In this document: positions 28,726 through 29,776 of the stretch, one piece after another | Position numbering within the stretch: position 1 is the stretch's first letter | Layout: every line of letters begins with the position of its first letter | NCBI GenBank assembly: GCA_015039365.1 | Contig: WION01000599.1 | Coordinates: forward strand, 1 to 29,776 | Direction: 5' to 3' | Origin: Amanita rubescens | Taxonomy: Eukaryota > Basidiomycota > Agaricomycetes > Agaricales > Amanitaceae | DNA length: 29,776 nucleotides | Notes under the pieces: model-generated | Database searches by the model: none | The model's input: the letters and a program-made list of their open reading frames with translations, nothing else | Told to the model about the DNA's origin: nothing | Program-made: the position numbers and the translations under genes

Positions 28726-29776
28726 ATGTCGTGGACGGGCTTCCCCCAACAGCCCCAATTTCAGCAACCTCAGTTTCAACAACCCCAGTTTCAGCAGCAT
28801 CAGATTCCACAACAGCCCACGTTCCAGCAGCAGCAATTTCCAAACTCTCAGTTTCAACAGGGTTATACTCTTGGAAACCCACAACTTAATCCGCAGCCGA
28901 CGGGGTTTCCGTCGCAGCGTCCCCAAGGCTTCCAGCAACCCCAGCAAACAGGATTCCAACCATCATCTGGCTTCTTGCAGGTGCAGCCGACCGGTTTTGT
29001 TGGTTCATCGTTTCAGCAGCAGAACCGTCCAGCCCCGCCCCCGCCTCCGGTTCCCCCATTTCCGAACCAACTACAGCAGCCCAATCAATCTTTCAACTTT
29101 CTAAATGCGCCTCCCCAACAATCTCCGTCTGTCAGCACCCCTAGTCTCGTATCACAGCCGACCGGTTTTGCGCCAAGAGCTGCGGCGCCATTAGTCCCCC
29201 AAGTGACTGGCTACATTGATCCAAGGTTGCAGTTGATGTCAAGCACATTTATGCCAATGAATGCATCTGCACCATACACTTCCGCAGGCATGCCACTTCT
29301 CGCTCCCCAACAGCAGAATTTACAACAGTCCTTTCAACAACATAATCAGACGCAACGCGGGACGGTTGGCCAGCAGATGTCCTGGGCTTTAACCAAGGCA
29401 GAGAAAAAGAATTACGACCAAATTTTTCGATCTTGGGATGCTCATGGCACTGGCTTCATCAGCGGTCAAACTGCGCTCGAAGTTTTTGGAGCTAGCGGTA
29501 TTCCGAGGGATGACCTAGCTCGAATATGGTATGTTCGATGCTCAGAAATAAACAAAAATTCTTATCACCTTTTACACAGGGGTCTCGCGGATAAGGATAA
29601 TCGAGGCAAGCTTAACATTGCAGAGTTTCATGTGGCCATGGGTCTAATTTATCGGAGTGAGTGTCTATTTTATGGAAATGTTACTGATATTTGATCTGTG
29701 CATTAGTTCTCAATGGAATGCCGATTCCTGAACAGCTTCCACCCGAACTTGTTCCGCCCTCAGCCCAAGACCTCGG
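28726..29776 (+). CDS. PAN1: PAN1-like EH-domain endocytic protein, 5' part
   Basis: The gene runs off the right edge. Exons in view are 28726-29528, 29580-29656 and 29707-29776, with introns of 51 and 50 nt. Residues 1-220 are Gln/Pro/Phe-rich (QQPQFQQPQFQQ) and contain LxxQxTG-type motifs (LNPQPTG, LQVQPTG, LVSQPTG, LVPQVTG). In yeast Pan1 these are the sites of the Ark1/Prk1 kinases. An EH domain begins about residue 222 (SWALTKAEKKNYDQIF, WDAHGTGFISGQTALEVFG) and continues across the first intron (LADKDNRGKLNIAEFHVAM). The protein scaffolds actin assembly and coat formation at endocytic sites. The rest (second EH domain, coiled coil, Pro-rich end) lies beyond the window. Other EH proteins (Ede1, End3) are less likely given the motifs and N-terminal layout. 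Confidence 0.9.

Overview
The window is nuclear DNA from a filamentous basidiomycete, most likely an agaricomycete. Coding exons are cut by many 45-60 nt introns with GTRNGT...YAG borders. The accessory genes (a DUF6593-like family, a Crinkler-type protein with a P-loop NTPase, a NACHT protein) are families I know from agaricomycete genomes, and the remaining genes are ordinary eukaryotic housekeeping genes. All names come from sequence recognition; no search was run.

Left third (1-11,230): an unstable accessory region. It holds seven loci of one family, all on +, which I read as DUF6593-like (exon starts 421, 1826, ~3140, a tail at 7236, 7874, 9368, 10424). Apparent stop codons in the family disappear once three exons are read: the introns end ...TAG or ...CAG just before a conserved third exon. 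The copies at 1826, 9368 and 10424 are then open from ATG to stop. The copy at 7874 is open only if a 38-nt stretch is removed as an extra intron. The copy at 421 has a 1-nt insertion, and the loci at 3140 and 7236 are fragments. Four family members are followed by a decayed antisense fragment of the 3' end of the carnitine acetyltransferase gene, whose intact version lies right after the last member. The array therefore looks like tandem duplication of a unit 'DUF6593 gene + carnitine acetyltransferase tail'. A larger direct duplication (about 1130-3410 and 7236-9830) flanks an island (3.4-7.2 kb) with a decayed Crinkler-type gene (-) and a decayed NACHT gene (+), each joined abruptly to family-member DNA.

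Middle (11,309-16,341, all on -): carnitine acetyltransferase (12 exons, 746 aa), mitochondrial GTP/GDP carrier Ggc1 (7 exons, 300 aa) and mitochondrial ribosomal protein uS7m (2 exons, 200 aa). They are unrelated biochemically except for their mitochondrial or acyl-carnitine setting.

Right (16,536-29,776): eIF2A (+, head to head with uS7m), a GH5 glucosylceramidase/steryl-glucosidase-like enzyme ending in a CaaX-like tetrapeptide (+), OPA3 (-), an Asn/Ser/Gly/Tyr-rich repeat protein (-), an unidentified 99-codon ORF (-), inositol polyphosphate multikinase (+), CDC73 of the Paf1 complex (+), and the 5' end of PAN1 (+), which runs off the window. Most exon models here were checked by codon phase across every junction; the exceptions (multikinase exon 1/2, Crinkler exons 1-3) are stated in the entries.
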